Assembly (NCBI GenBank): GCA_029556615.1
Contig: JAKQDD010000118.1
Span: 1-64,000 of the forward strand
DNA from: Verrucomicrobiota bacterium
GTDB lineage: Bacteria; Verrucomicrobiota; Verrucomicrobiia; Limisphaerales; J093
DNA length: 64,000 bases
Direction of reading: 5' to 3'
Program-made: the position numbers and the translations under genes
Part shown: positions 1-7,527 of the stretch, in pieces
How the letters are laid out: each line of letters opens with the position of its first letter
Position numbering within the stretch: position 1 is the stretch's first letter
Notes under the pieces: generated by a model
Databases searched by the model: none
What the model was told of the DNA's origin: nothing
Seen by the model: the letters and a program-made list of their open reading frames with translations, nothing else

Positions 1-288
1 CTGAATGAACAGCGTCGGCGCTTCGCCGGCGGAAGGCACGATCAGGCCCGGCCAGAATCCGCCGTGCATGGCATACTGCCCGGCCCCCATGGCTGCGGCA
101 TCGGGTTGGCCGACGGTGCCGCTAAGGGCATAGGGACCGCCAGCGGCGGTGCCGCCGCCGCCATCGATTGTGGACCAGTCAATCGAGTATTGCGCGCAGA
201 CGGCATGGCACGGAAGCAGCAGAGCCAGCAGGGCCAGCAGCGACGCTGCACCTCGACGCCGGCAGCGGGGTGACGACAAGGTCTTCAT
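1..288 (-). CDS. secreted protein of the 'SIDWSTIDGGGG' type (partial, C-terminus beyond window)
   Basis: Reading from the ATG at 288 the frame is open for 96 codons to the window edge, so the C-terminus is missing. It opens with a signal peptide: basic MKTLSSPRCRRRG, a Leu/Ala-rich core, then a likely cut after HAVCA. The mature start reads QYSIDWSTIDGGGG, followed by YALSGTVGQPDAA and MHGGFWPG. That arrangement is a recurrent pattern in exported proteins of Verrucomicrobiota and Planctomycetota whose function is unknown. The next upstream ATG runs into a stop after three codons, which fixes this start. I can support a secreted or surface role but no enzymatic function. The DUF1080 gene lies 14 bp upstream in the same direction, so the two may be co-transcribed. 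Confidence 0.7.
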   Translation of the reverse strand, partial: MKTLSSPRCRRRGAASLLALLALLLPCHAVCAQYSIDWSTIDGGGGTAAGGPYALSGTVGQPDAAAMGAGQYAMHGGFWPGLIVPSAGEAPTLFIQ

Positions 289-301
289 CGGAGCATTTTG
301 A

Positions 302-910
302 TCACGGTTCGAGTCGTTTGAGGAACACCTTGCGGAACTCCATTTCGCCGTTCTCGCCCTGCAGGCCGAGGTAGCCCTTTCCCGGGGCGAGATCGGAGGC
401 GGAGCTGGCCAGCACACCATTCAATTTGACCTCACAGCGCGGGCCGCGGCAGAGGATCTCGAGCGCATTCCATTCGCCGGTTGGCTTGAGCAGGCCCTGG
501 GCCTTGGTCGGGTCGCGTTGGCAGGTAGCTCCGAACACATGGACGATGCGTTCGCTGTTCTCGCACTGCACCTCGTACTTCCGGTCGGGCCAGTTGGCGC
601 CCTCGGCCCCGGCGCGGAGGAACACGCCGCTGTCCTGGCGATCTTTGAGCCAGCGGACCTCGAGCCGGAGAATGAAGTGGTCGTATTGCTCGGTGGTCCG
701 CAGCCAGCCCATGCCTTTCCGGTGCTTGATGACGCCGTCTTCGGCGACGAACTGGCTGCCGTTCATCTGCACCCAGCCGCCCAGGTCCTTGCCGTTGAAC
801 AAGGCGACGAAACCCTCCGGCGGCGTGTCGGCAGCGCTCCAGGCGGCCACGGAAAGGTACAAACACAGCGCGGCAAACAGTCGGTTCTTCTTCATGATCG
901 TGATGGACAT
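302..910 (-). CDS. secreted DUF1080 (3-keto-disaccharide hydrolase-like) protein
   Basis: The predicted protein of about 202 residues starts MSITIMKK; the longer in-frame start at 991 would place 27 unconvincing residues before the signal peptide, and MKKNRLF at 895 is a shorter alternative. A signal peptide (LFAALCLYLSVAAWSAA) is followed by the DUF1080 hallmarks: GFVALFNGKDLGGWV near the N-terminus, IKHRKGMGWLRT, YDHFILRLEVRW, SGVFLRAG, and the closing beta-strands GYLGLQGENGEMEFRKVFLK. The family has a concanavalin-like jelly-roll fold and includes periplasmic 3-keto-glycoside hydrolases; many members act on polysaccharides or are uncharacterised. It is divergent from the GH2 gene across a 292-bp intergenic region, so a shared promoter region and related polysaccharide use are plausible but inferred. 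Confidence 0.85.
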   Translation of the reverse strand: MSITIMKKNRLFAALCLYLSVAAWSAADTPPEGFVALFNGKDLGGWVQMNGSQFVAEDGVIKHRKGMGWLRTTEQYDHFILRLEVRWLKDRQDSGVFLRAGAEGANWPDRKYEVQCENSERIVHVFGATCQRDPTKAQGLLKPTGEWNALEILCRGPRCEVKLNGVLASSASDLAPGKGYLGLQGENGEMEFRKVFLKRLEP

Positions 911-1042
911 GGTGCTGTTTTCGCTGAGCGTGATCCCTCCGCGGGGCAGGGTGCAAGGTGAATCGCCGGGGACTTGCGGCCTGCGACACACGACAGCGGG
1001 AAGAAGTCCGATCGATCCTCGGGACAGTCAGCGGCGGCCACT

Positions 1043-1090
1043 TGGCTGCAGCCGCGGGCGGCGACCGCGGCGGGTGCGGGGGGGAACGCC
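1043..1090 (+). repeat. short GC-rich dispersed repeat, copy 1
   Basis: The stretch beginning CTGCAGCCGCGGGCGGCGAC closely resembles 25251-25296 (CTGCAGCCGCGGGCGCCGAC, then a shared CGGCGGG and GGGGGAACGC). I estimate roughly 85 percent identity by eye over about 45 bp. It lies between the divergent DUF1080 and GH2 genes. Function unknown; it may simply be a decayed palindromic repeat. Confidence 0.35.
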
Positions 1091-1202
1091 GGTGAACACG
1101 CTCGGCGACGCCTTGACGAACACCGCTCCCTCGGCTCACGCTCGACTCGTCGGGGGCGAATGGATCACGGGGTCGGCCCTTGGGTCTTGTCAGCAGAGTG
1201 CC

Positions 1203-3686
1203 ATGAATATGCGAAGTTCAACCAGGGTCGGTGTGGCGACCGCCGTCGGCGTGGCAGCCATCACGTTAAGTGCCGCCCAGGAACCGCTGCGCCGAATCCT
1301 GTCGCTGGACGGCACCTGGCAGATCGCCGAGGGGACGATGGCGACGCTGCCGGCCGACTTCGCGCGCACCGTGCCCGTGCCGGGGTTGGTAGACATGGCC
1401 GCGCCCGCGTTTCTCGAGCCTGGCCCGAAGGTGGCCAAGCGCGACGCGATTCCGCAGAAGGACCCGCGTCGGGACGCGTTCTGGTACCGGCGGACCTTCA
1501 CTATCGAGGGCCCGATCCCGGAGACAGCGATGCTGAAAGTGGCCAAGGCGATGTTTGGCACGCGGGTCGTTCTCAATGGCCAGCTGCTGGGCGATCATGC
1601 GCCGTGCTGGACGCCGGGGTTGTTCAACGCCAGGCCGGCGCTGAAAAACGGCGCGAACGAAGTGGTCATCCGGATCGGGGCGGACCGGGATGCCGTGGGC
1701 CGCGCGCATCCCGACGGGTTCGATTTCGAGAAGGCGCGCTACATTCCCGGCATTTTCGATTCCGTCACGCTGATTCTGGCCGGCACGCCGCGCCTCGACA
1801 ACGTGCAGGTGGCGCCGGACATCGCCGGGGGGCGGGCGAAGGTGCGCGCGTATCTTGACGGCTCGCAGGCGACCCGTGTCGAGGTGGAGATCCGCGAGGC
1901 GAAGTCCGGCAAGCTCGCCGGCCAAGCCGCCGCGAACGCGGGTGCGGGCGTCAAGGAACTGGATGTGACCGTGCCGATCGAGGGCTGCCGTTTGTGGTCG
2001 CCGGACGATCCGTTCCTTTACAGCGTCACGGTGCGGACGCGCGGCGACGAATTCACGACGCGCTTCGGGATGCGGGAGTTCGGCTTCGACCCGGCTTCCC
2101 GTCGGGCGGTGCTGAACGGCAAGCCGTACTTTCTGCGCGGCAGCAACGTCACGCTCTACCGCTTCTTCGAGGATTCGGAGCGCGGGGCGCTGCCGTGGGA
2201 CGACGACTGGGTGCGCACGTTGCATCAGCGCGTCAAGGCGATGCACTGGAACTGCCTCCGGTACTGCATTGGCCTGGCTCCGGAACGCTGGTACGACATC
2301 GCCGACGAGGAAGGCGTCCTGATCCAGAACGAATTCCCCATCTGGTACGGCGGGGATGTGCCGGAGGCGATGACGGTGGAGGGACTGGCGTTGGAATACG
2401 CCGAGTGGTTGCGCGACCAGTGGAATCACCCGAGCGTGGTCATTTGGGACGCCTGCAACGAGACCCGGAGCCGGAAGACCGGGGACGCGTTCATGCGGAT
2501 TCGCGGGCTGGATCTCTCGGATCGTCCCTGGGACGACGGCTATTCGTGGCCGCGGCGGCCGGGCGACACCAGCGAGCAGCATCCGTATCAATTCAACTCG
2601 AACTTTCGGGTGTGGAAGCTGGCGACCGCGAAGACCGATCCCGAGGCCTATAACAACGGTGGCGGCGACGGCAAGCACGCGGTCATCAACAACGAGTACG
2701 GCTGGCATTGGGTCAACCGGAACGGCACGCCGACGACGCTGACGAGCGGTATCTACCGGGACGTCCTCGGCGAGAATGCCACCCCCCAGGAGCGGTTCCA
2801 CCTGCAAGCCACCTGGCTGGCGGCCGCCACGGAGTTCTGGCGGGCTCACCGGAATTGCGCCGCCGTGATGCACTTCGTCACGCTCGGCTATTCCCGTGCC
2901 GACGGCCAGACGTCCGACCACTGGCTCGAGGGCAAGGTCGCCAGCCTCGAATGGGAACCGGAGTTCCACCGGTACGTCCGCGATGCCTTTGCGCCCGTTG
3001 GCCTGATGATCAACCTGGGCAAGGACCACCTGCGGCCCGGGGCCGCCGCCCGGGTGCCAGTCCTGCTGGTCAACGATCTCGAACGCCCCTGGAAAGGCCC
3101 GGTCAGCCTGCGGCTGAAGCGCCCCGGGCGGCCGGTCCAGGAGAAGCAAGCCAGCGCGGAAATCGCGTCGTTCGGAACCGCGGCCCTGGGCTTTGACCTC
3201 GCCTGGCCCACGGAGGAAGGCCCTGCGGTCCTGGAGGCGGAACTGCGCGGTGCCGACGGCCAGCCCGTCCGCAGCGTCCGGGAGTTCGAGATCAAGGCCC
3301 AAGCCGTCTCGCTCACGGAGCATGGCACCGTCACCGCGTCCTCCGTCTATCAGCCGGCCTATCGGGCCGAACACGCCGTGGACGGAGACGAAAGCAGCTA
3401 TTGGTCGTCGGCGTTCCAGGATGACGCGTGGCTGGCGGTGGACCTGGGCGCCGTCCGCCGGATCGGCCGGGTGACCATCGTCTGGGAGACCGCGTTTGCC
3501 CGGGCGTTCACCGTCGAGGTCTCGATCGATGGGGCGTCATGGAAGGAGGTGTACCGGACGGCGAACGGCCAGGGCGGCACCACCCATATCACCTGGGACC
3601 CGACCGAAGCCCGGCATGTCCGGCTTGTCTGCACCCAGCGTGGCACGGGGTGGGGGAATGCCGTCCGCGAACTTGAAGTGTACTGA
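1203..3686 (+). CDS. secreted glycoside hydrolase family 2 protein with C-terminal F5/8C domain
   Basis: The chosen start MNMRSSTRVG (827 aa) begins a signal peptide ending near SAAQEP; upstream in-frame codons only extend through the divergent gene. Order of domains: GH2 jelly-roll (about 30-200, with RRILSLDGTW and FWYRRTF), Ig-like GH2 domain (200-290), TIM barrel (290-600), linker domain, then a discoidin/F5/8C module (about 700-827, EHAVDGDESSYWSS to VRLVCTQRG). The likely acid/base is Glu420 in WDACNETR and the nucleophile Glu498 in NNEYGW, both in the expected order. GH2 enzymes hydrolyse beta-galactosides, beta-mannosides or beta-glucuronides; the substrate here cannot be told. The discoidin domain probably binds the polysaccharide. 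It is transcribed away from the DUF1080 gene. Confidence 0.88.
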   Translation: MNMRSSTRVGVATAVGVAAITLSAAQEPLRRILSLDGTWQIAEGTMATLPADFARTVPVPGLVDMAAPAFLEPGPKVAKRDAIPQKDPRRDAFWYRRTFTIEGPIPETAMLKVAKAMFGTRVVLNGQLLGDHAPCWTPGLFNARPALKNGANEVVIRIGADRDAVGRAHPDGFDFEKARYIPGIFDSVTLILAGTPRLDNVQVAPDIAGGRAKVRAYLDGSQATRVEVEIREAKSGKLAGQAAANAGAGVKELDVTVPIEGCRLWSPDDPFLYSVTVRTRGDEFTTRFGMREFGFDPASRRAVLNGKPYFLRGSNVTLYRFFEDSERGALPWDDDWVRTLHQRVKAMHWNCLRYCIGLAPERWYDIADEEGVLIQNEFPIWYGGDVPEAMTVEGLALEYAEWLRDQWNHPSVVIWDACNETRSRKTGDAFMRIRGLDLSDRPWDDGYSWPRRPGDTSEQHPYQFNSNFRVWKLATAKTDPEAYNNGGGDGKHAVINNEYGWHWVNRNGTPTTLTSGIYRDVLGENATPQERFHLQATWLAAATEFWRAHRNCAAVMHFVTLGYSRADGQTSDHWLEGKVASLEWEPEFHRYVRDAFAPVGLMINLGKDHLRPGAAARVPVLLVNDLERPWKGPVSLRLKRPGRPVQEKQASAEIASFGTAALGFDLAWPTEEGPAVLEAELRGADGQPVRSVREFEIKAQAVSLTEHGTVTASSVYQPAYRAEHAVDGDESSYWSSAFQDDAWLAVDLGAVRRIGRVTIVWETAFARAFTVEVSIDGASWKEVYRTANGQGGTTHITWDPTEARHVRLVCTQRGTGWGNAVRELEVY

Positions 3687-3697
3687 GGGGGGCAAGC

Positions 3698-4130
3698 GTG
3701 AACCGTGTTCGCGCCACGCCGGGCCAATTCATCCTGACGGGTGTGCAGCCGTTCGTCCTCATGAAAGGGTTGGGGGAGACGCTGGCCGGGCGAAATGGGC
3801 TGCTGGAGTTGCTGCCCTTCGGCCTGGAGGAGAAGAGGCGCTGTCCGGGCAAGGAGCATCGGGCCGGGGACCCGCGCGCGGCGTTCGAGAACTTCTGCGT
3901 ACAGGAAACCCTCAAGGCGTTTGCGGCGTGCGGTGAGCCCCCGCGCCTGTTCTTCCTCCGCACCAAGGCGGGATTGGAAGTGGACCTGCTGATCGAAGGC
4001 CCCGGTCCGCGGCTCCAGCCTTTCGAGTTCAGACTCTCGACGACGCGCTCCGCAAGCTCGAGCTTGAATCTCGCCTTCCGCCCGGGCAGGCTTCAGGCAC
4101 GTTGGGAAGGCGAGTGTCTATTCATTAATG
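3698..4130 (+). pseudogene. remnant of AAA_14/DUF4143 ATPase
   Basis: The frame shows ATPGQFILTGVQPFVLMKGL and LAGRNGLLELLPFGLEE, which match the end of the AAA_14 ATPase domain (usual form 'RFILTGSQ...SLAGRVALLELLPFS'). It then skips directly to ENFCVQETLKAF, RLFFLRTKAGLEVDLLIE and FEFRLSTTRS, the C-terminal DUF4143 nuclease-like domain. The P-loop half and the middle of a protein normally near 380-400 residues are missing, and after about 4050 the frame no longer looks coding and runs into the next gene. This is a gene with N-terminal and internal deletions. Family members are often in accessory or defence-like islands, which fits the AbiEii-type gene that follows. Confidence 0.7.
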
Positions 4131-4844
4131 ACTGGCCGCCGCGATATGCAGCACCCAGTGCCACAACGACCGGGAGACATCGATCCGCTGGCCGAAGCCT
4201 TGCTGACTCGGCTCCAGTCATTCCCCGCCGCACGTTGGATCGTTCTGGGAGGTTACTTTGCCCTGAAGCATTACTGTGATTACCGCATCACCCATGACGT
4301 GGATGCCTGGTGGACCGAAGAGAGCTGCGAGTCCGACCGGGAACAGGCCCGCGGCGCGTTGAGAGCCGTGCTCGAGTCCCTGGCCAGCGAACAGGGATTG
4401 ACCGTCAACCGGCGCCATTTTGGTGACACCGAGTCGTGGGAGCTGTTGCGGGCGGGGATCAAGGTTTTTTCGTTTCAAATCGCGAGTCGGACGCTGCACC
4501 TGGAACCGTCGTTGCCGAGCCCCTGGCCCCCGTTGCTCATCGAGACCTTCGCGGACAACGTCGCCTCGAAAATGAACGCCCTCGTTCAACGAGGCGCACC
4601 CCGCGATTTCACCGACATTCGGCAATTGGTCACCACCGGCCACCTCACCGCGACGGAGTCTTGGGACCTCTGGAAACGGAAGAACCCGGATCTGAATCCG
4701 GACGACGCCCGCGCGGAAGTCGGGCGTCACCTGCACGAAATCGAGTTGCGCCGGCCGCTGGACACCTTGACCGACCCCGCGCAGCGCGAGCAGGCACGGC
4801 AAACCCGGGCCTGGTTCCGGGCTGTGTTCCTGCAGCCGCCCTAG
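4128..4844 (+). CDS. AbiEii/AbiGii-like nucleotidyltransferase
   Basis: The 238-residue protein carries the nucleotidyltransferase signature of the AbiEii group: IVLGGYFALKHYCDYRITHD followed by VDAWW, i.e. GG...DxD, and later a helical segment ETFADNVASKMNAL...RGAPRDFTDIRQLV equivalent to the conserved K...R.RD..D block. AbiEii toxins modify RNA (some nucleotidylate tRNA) and are normally paired with an AbiEi antitoxin encoded just upstream. No AbiEi-like gene is here; the upstream neighbour is a broken AAA_14 gene. The ATG at 4128 overlaps that remnant; ATG 4146 is an alternative. Its TAG stop is formed by the CTAG that opens repeat copy A. It may be an orphan toxin, a domesticated enzyme, or an unrelated nucleotidyltransferase. 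Confidence 0.7.
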   Translation: MTGRRDMQHPVPQRPGDIDPLAEALLTRLQSFPAARWIVLGGYFALKHYCDYRITHDVDAWWTEESCESDREQARGALRAVLESLASEQGLTVNRRHFGDTESWELLRAGIKVFSFQIASRTLHLEPSLPSPWPPLLIETFADNVASKMNALVQRGAPRDFTDIRQLVTTGHLTATESWDLWKRKNPDLNPDDARAEVGRHLHEIELRRPLDTLTDPAQREQARQTRAWFRAVFLQPP

Positions 4845-5022
4845 AGTCCTCGACTTGTGAACCATGGGGTCAAAAGGTCAAGTTGGGTTCCTGCTGTTCC
4901 AGGCCTTTCCTCCTTCCGTCGAGGACGCTACATTAGCGAGGCGCGGAAGAGGGGATGGGCAGGCACAGCAGGGTCTTCATGAGCCTGACGACTCGACCGG
5001 GTCTGAGGCGGCGCCTCGCTAG
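4841..5022 (+). repeat. CTAG-bounded double-palindrome element, copy A (full length)
   Basis: This 182-bp intergenic unit starts CTAGAGTCCTCGAC and ends GCGCCTCGCTAG. The left palindrome has arms AGAGTCCTCGA (4843) and TCGAGGACGCT (about 4918); the right palindrome has AGCGAGGCGCG (about 4935) and GCGCCTCGCT (5011). The first CTAG contains the TAG stop of the upstream AbiEii-like gene. Full-length relatives are copies B, F and G. Confidence 0.88.
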
Positions 5023-5024
5023 AC

Positions 5025-5351
5025 ATGAGACTGGACCATAGCGTTTATCCCGATCTGGACCAACCGCCGCGCGAGTCCGCGGATCTGGCGACCCTCGAGG
5101 ACCGGGCCGACTATGTGCATCGGGTCTGCGCCCAGTGGGACTATGGGATTGTCCCCGAACCCGAGACCTTCCGATTGCTGGCGCAATGGCGGGAAGTGTT
5201 CGACCGCTTCCCGTTGTCCCATTCGGCGGCCTATCACACCTTCCGGTTCTGGTTCGGATGGGAAGCCGTCCCGGGCCGCGCGCTGCGCGCCAGCTACGAG
5301 TTAGAGGACTTGCGCGAGGGCCGCACCGACCCCTGCGCCCGCTGCACCTGA
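5025..5351 (+). CDS. small hypothetical protein
   Basis: An ATG two bases after repeat copy A opens a 108-residue frame (MRLDHSVYPDLDQPPRESAD...). It is acidic in its first half and aromatic-rich in the middle (YHTFRFWFGWEAVPG), and ends TDPCARCT. Tyr/Trp content and the absence of low-complexity runs argue that it is coding, but I recognise no family, signal peptide or membrane segment. There is no strong Shine-Dalgarno because the upstream sequence belongs to the repeat. It may be the surviving 3' part of a gene cut off by the repeat. It is convergent with the OYE stump and SOUL gene. Confidence 0.4.
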   Translation: MRLDHSVYPDLDQPPRESADLATLEDRADYVHRVCAQWDYGIVPEPETFRLLAQWREVFDRFPLSHSAAYHTFRFWFGWEAVPGRALRASYELEDLREGRTDPCARCT

Positions 5352-5422
5352 GAAGCAGAAACCACCCGGCGTGCCGATCGTCACCCCACGAGGATTCTCG
5401 CGCCCGGCGCGGGCGCGGGTGA

Positions 5423-5507
5423 GTGGGGCCATCACGACGCGGTTGCGCAAGGACAACCCGCGCAGGTCAAAGGGCGAGAGCAATTGGGGCGAGAGGGACT
5501 TGTTCAT
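5423..5507 (-). pseudogene. N-terminal stump of Old Yellow Enzyme-type NADH:flavin oxidoreductase
   Basis: Starting at the ATG at 5507, the minus strand encodes MNKSLSPQLLSPFDLRGLSL followed by RNRVVMAPLTRARAGREN. This is the diagnostic first beta-strand of the OYE TIM barrel (usual 'LFxPxxLGxLxLxNRVVMAPLTRxRA'). After about 28 codons similarity stops and the frame ends at 5301, so more than 300 residues are missing. Its ATG overlaps the SOUL gene TGA as ATGA, so the two were probably translationally coupled before the deletion. OYE family enzymes reduce activated alkenes using FMN. Confidence 0.72.
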
Positions 5508-6127
5508 GCGGAGGATCTTGGATTGGAGACCGATTCGGTGCGCACCATCACTTCGTTGCGGCGCAGGAAGGCGGGTGTCCACGGCGGGTCGAAGTAGCCG
5601 TACACGGGCGGGGACAACTCTTTCAGACCTTCCTTTTGCATCCAGGCCCGCAGCCGATCGAGCGACTCCGATTCGTTCTTCGCGTTGCGCCCGCCGCTGT
5701 AACGCAGAACGGCAAATCGACCGGGCTCGAGCTCTCGCACCGTGACGGCGCCATCCGACGGTTTGGGCACGTCGCCGGTCTTCATCGCAGCCGGCATGAC
5801 GAAGGCCATGGTGGCATTGGTTTCATGGCCGGACATGAAGACCGGGGTCGTCATCGCGATCTTCTGCTTCGCGGCGTTGCCGCCGGTGATAAACCGGAAC
5901 AGCCGGTTGAAGCTGCCGTCGGATCCACCGCCTTGGCGGGCGGCCATGGGGGTCTCGACCACGGTCAGGGCGGGGTAGTCGCGCACCTCGACGCTGCCGT
6001 CGGCGCGCACCACCTGGTACGGAGCGGATTCATAGCCGCCGCGCACCGCGCCGCAGCCCGTGGCGAGCAGCCCAGTCAGAGTGCCGAGTCCTGCAATCAT
6101 CGGAATGAGTCTGCGCCTGGTGTTCAT
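5504..6127 (-). CDS. SOUL-family heme-binding lipoprotein
   Basis: From the ATG at 6127 (207 aa) the protein begins MNTRRRLIPMIAG with a lipoprotein signal whose lipobox is LLATGC. The mature part follows the SOUL/HEBP pattern: YQVVRADGSVEVRDYPALTV, FNRLFRFITGGNAAKQKIAM then TTPVFM, PAAMKTGDVPKPSD, RFAVLRYSGG and a C-terminal PPVYGYFDPPWTPAFLRRNE block. SOUL proteins bind heme or other tetrapyrroles; the bacterial role is not settled. An in-frame upstream start at 6301 would bury the signal peptide, so it is rejected. The gene is divergent from the CarH-like regulator, making it a candidate target of that light sensor. It overlaps the OYE stump by ATGA. Confidence 0.88.
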   Translation of the reverse strand: MNTRRRLIPMIAGLGTLTGLLATGCGAVRGGYESAPYQVVRADGSVEVRDYPALTVVETPMAARQGGGSDGSFNRLFRFITGGNAAKQKIAMTTPVFMSGHETNATMAFVMPAAMKTGDVPKPSDGAVTVRELEPGRFAVLRYSGGRNAKNESESLDRLRAWMQKEGLKELSPPVYGYFDPPWTPAFLRRNEVMVRTESVSNPRSSA

Positions 6128-6197
6128 CGTTTCCACTGTTGCTCGATCCTGTCGTTGACGGGCTCGGGTGCCGGCCATTGGCCGCCGAGCGTGAGGG

Positions 6198-6226
6198 AAG
6201 ATTGTGTAGGTTACGTAGAATGTCAA
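6198..6226 (-). promoter_or_regulatory. candidate promoter for the SOUL gene
   Basis: On the minus strand TTGACA (6226-6221) is followed after 17 bp by AATCTT (6203-6198), a good -35 and weak -10, 71 bp before the SOUL start. The spacer contains TACGTA and a sequence GTAGAATG (plus strand 6215-6222) that recurs as GTAGAATG at 6474-6481 next to the CarH-like start. The shared motif could be an operator, but two copies of 8 bp may be chance. Confidence 0.35.
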
Positions 6227-6478
6227 ATGCCGATAACGGTGTTTGTGTGGCTTGACTCCGGTGTCGCTGAGGATCGGACTGACGCCAGGGTTGGCACACA
6301 AGCCAGCCAGGGTCCGGTCTCATCGGCCTGTTTCTATCTACTCAAGTAATTGATAGCGAGTTTATTCCACGGTTGATGGGGGGAGAAGAGTGGCGAGATG
6401 GCGCTGACTTGCTGTGATGCGCATCCTGGGGACGAGAGCCCGGACATTTTTCACTTGCTGCCGAGGTTGTCATGTAGA

Positions 6479-7438
6479 ATGATTGTGCAAAATATGACGG
6501 AAGCGCATTATCCGATCCACCTAGCCGCGCGCCTGACCGGCTTGAGCACCCATGTCCTTCGGATTTGGGAGCAGCGCTATCGCGCGGTCGAACCGAAGCG
6601 CACGCCGACGAACCATCGTCTTTATTCCCAGGGCGACCTCGATCGGTTGAGTCTCCTGCGGGATGTCACCCGGGCGGGCCACAGCATCAGCCAGATGGCG
6701 CGGCTCTCGAACGAGGGGCTGCGGGCGCTGACGGCGAGCGCCCGCGGGTCGAAGCTGGAAGCGCCGCGCTGGGCCGCAGCCGCCTCGGAAGCCGATGGCT
6801 TGCTGGAGGAGTGCGTGGCTGCTGTGCAGGCCCTGGACGGGCGCGCGCTGGAGGGGGTGCTCGAGCGTGCGGCGACGTCACTGGGCGCGCAGGGGGTGCT
6901 GCAACGGTTGGCGGGTCCCTTGGCGCAGGCTGTGGGCGACCTGTGGCGCGAGGGCAGGATCAGCGCCGCCCACGAGCATTGTGCCACCGGGCATCTCCGC
7001 GCTTTCCTTGCGGGCCTCGCGAGGCCTTTTGGGGGCCGCGAGGGCGCGCCTGTCCTGGTGGTGGCGACGCCCGCCGGGCAACTGCACGAGTTGGGGGCGC
7101 TGTTGGCGGGGGCTATGGCGGCGAACCTCGGCTGGCAGGTGACGAATCTCGGGGCGAGTCTGCCCGCAGCGGAGATTGCCGGAGCGGCGCGGCAGAAGCG
7201 GGCGCGGGCGGTGGCCTTGAGCCTGGTATATCCTGAAGACGACGCGAGCCTGCCGGGCGAATTGCACATGTTGCGTGAAGCGTTGCCGGCGGAGACGGCG
7301 TTGCTCGTGGGCGGTCGGGCCATGCCGGCCTACCGGGACGTGTTGGGGCGGGTCGGGGCGATTCTTGCGGAAGACCTGGTGCAACTCGGCCTGGCGTTGG
7401 ACCGTTTGCGTCAGCCGAGGCGCAAGGCCGATCGATGA
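6479..7438 (+). CDS. carH: MerR-family B12-dependent photoreceptor repressor (CarH/LitR-like)
   Basis: The N-terminus is a MerR helix-turn-helix (YPIHLAARLTGLSTHVLRIW, RRTPTNHRLYSQGDL). The C-terminal half has the adenosylcobalamin fold of CarH. The helical-bundle motif W-x9-EH is present as Trp156 with Glu166-His167 (LWREGRISAAHEH), and the lower cobalt ligand is His203 in GQLHELG, 36 residues later; TtCarH has nearly the same spacing. Such proteins repress DNA in the dark as B12-bound tetramers and release on light, usually controlling carotenoid or photo-oxidative genes. The divergent SOUL/OYE pair is the obvious candidate target; carotenoid genes are not in this window apart from a distant UbiA gene. 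Starts at 6398 or 6494 are also possible; 6479 has a GAGG 12 bp upstream. Confidence 0.88.
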   Translation: MIVQNMTEAHYPIHLAARLTGLSTHVLRIWEQRYRAVEPKRTPTNHRLYSQGDLDRLSLLRDVTRAGHSISQMARLSNEGLRALTASARGSKLEAPRWAAAASEADGLLEECVAAVQALDGRALEGVLERAATSLGAQGVLQRLAGPLAQAVGDLWREGRISAAHEHCATGHLRAFLAGLARPFGGREGAPVLVVATPAGQLHELGALLAGAMAANLGWQVTNLGASLPAAEIAGAARQKRARAVALSLVYPEDDASLPGELHMLREALPAETALLVGGRAMPAYRDVLGRVGAILAEDLVQLGLALDRLRQPRRKADR

Positions 7439-7527
7439 AGGAACTCGCGCTGCGAGCGGCGCCACGGCTGCCGCGGGCGCGGGACGAGGTCAGCAGCGAA
7501 GTGTGAAGTTGATCTCTTGACGGCCCC

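Noticed and set aside
426-1202. N-terminal 259-codon extension of the GH2 frame
   Set aside because: It crosses the divergent DUF1080 gene and precedes a good signal peptide at 1203.
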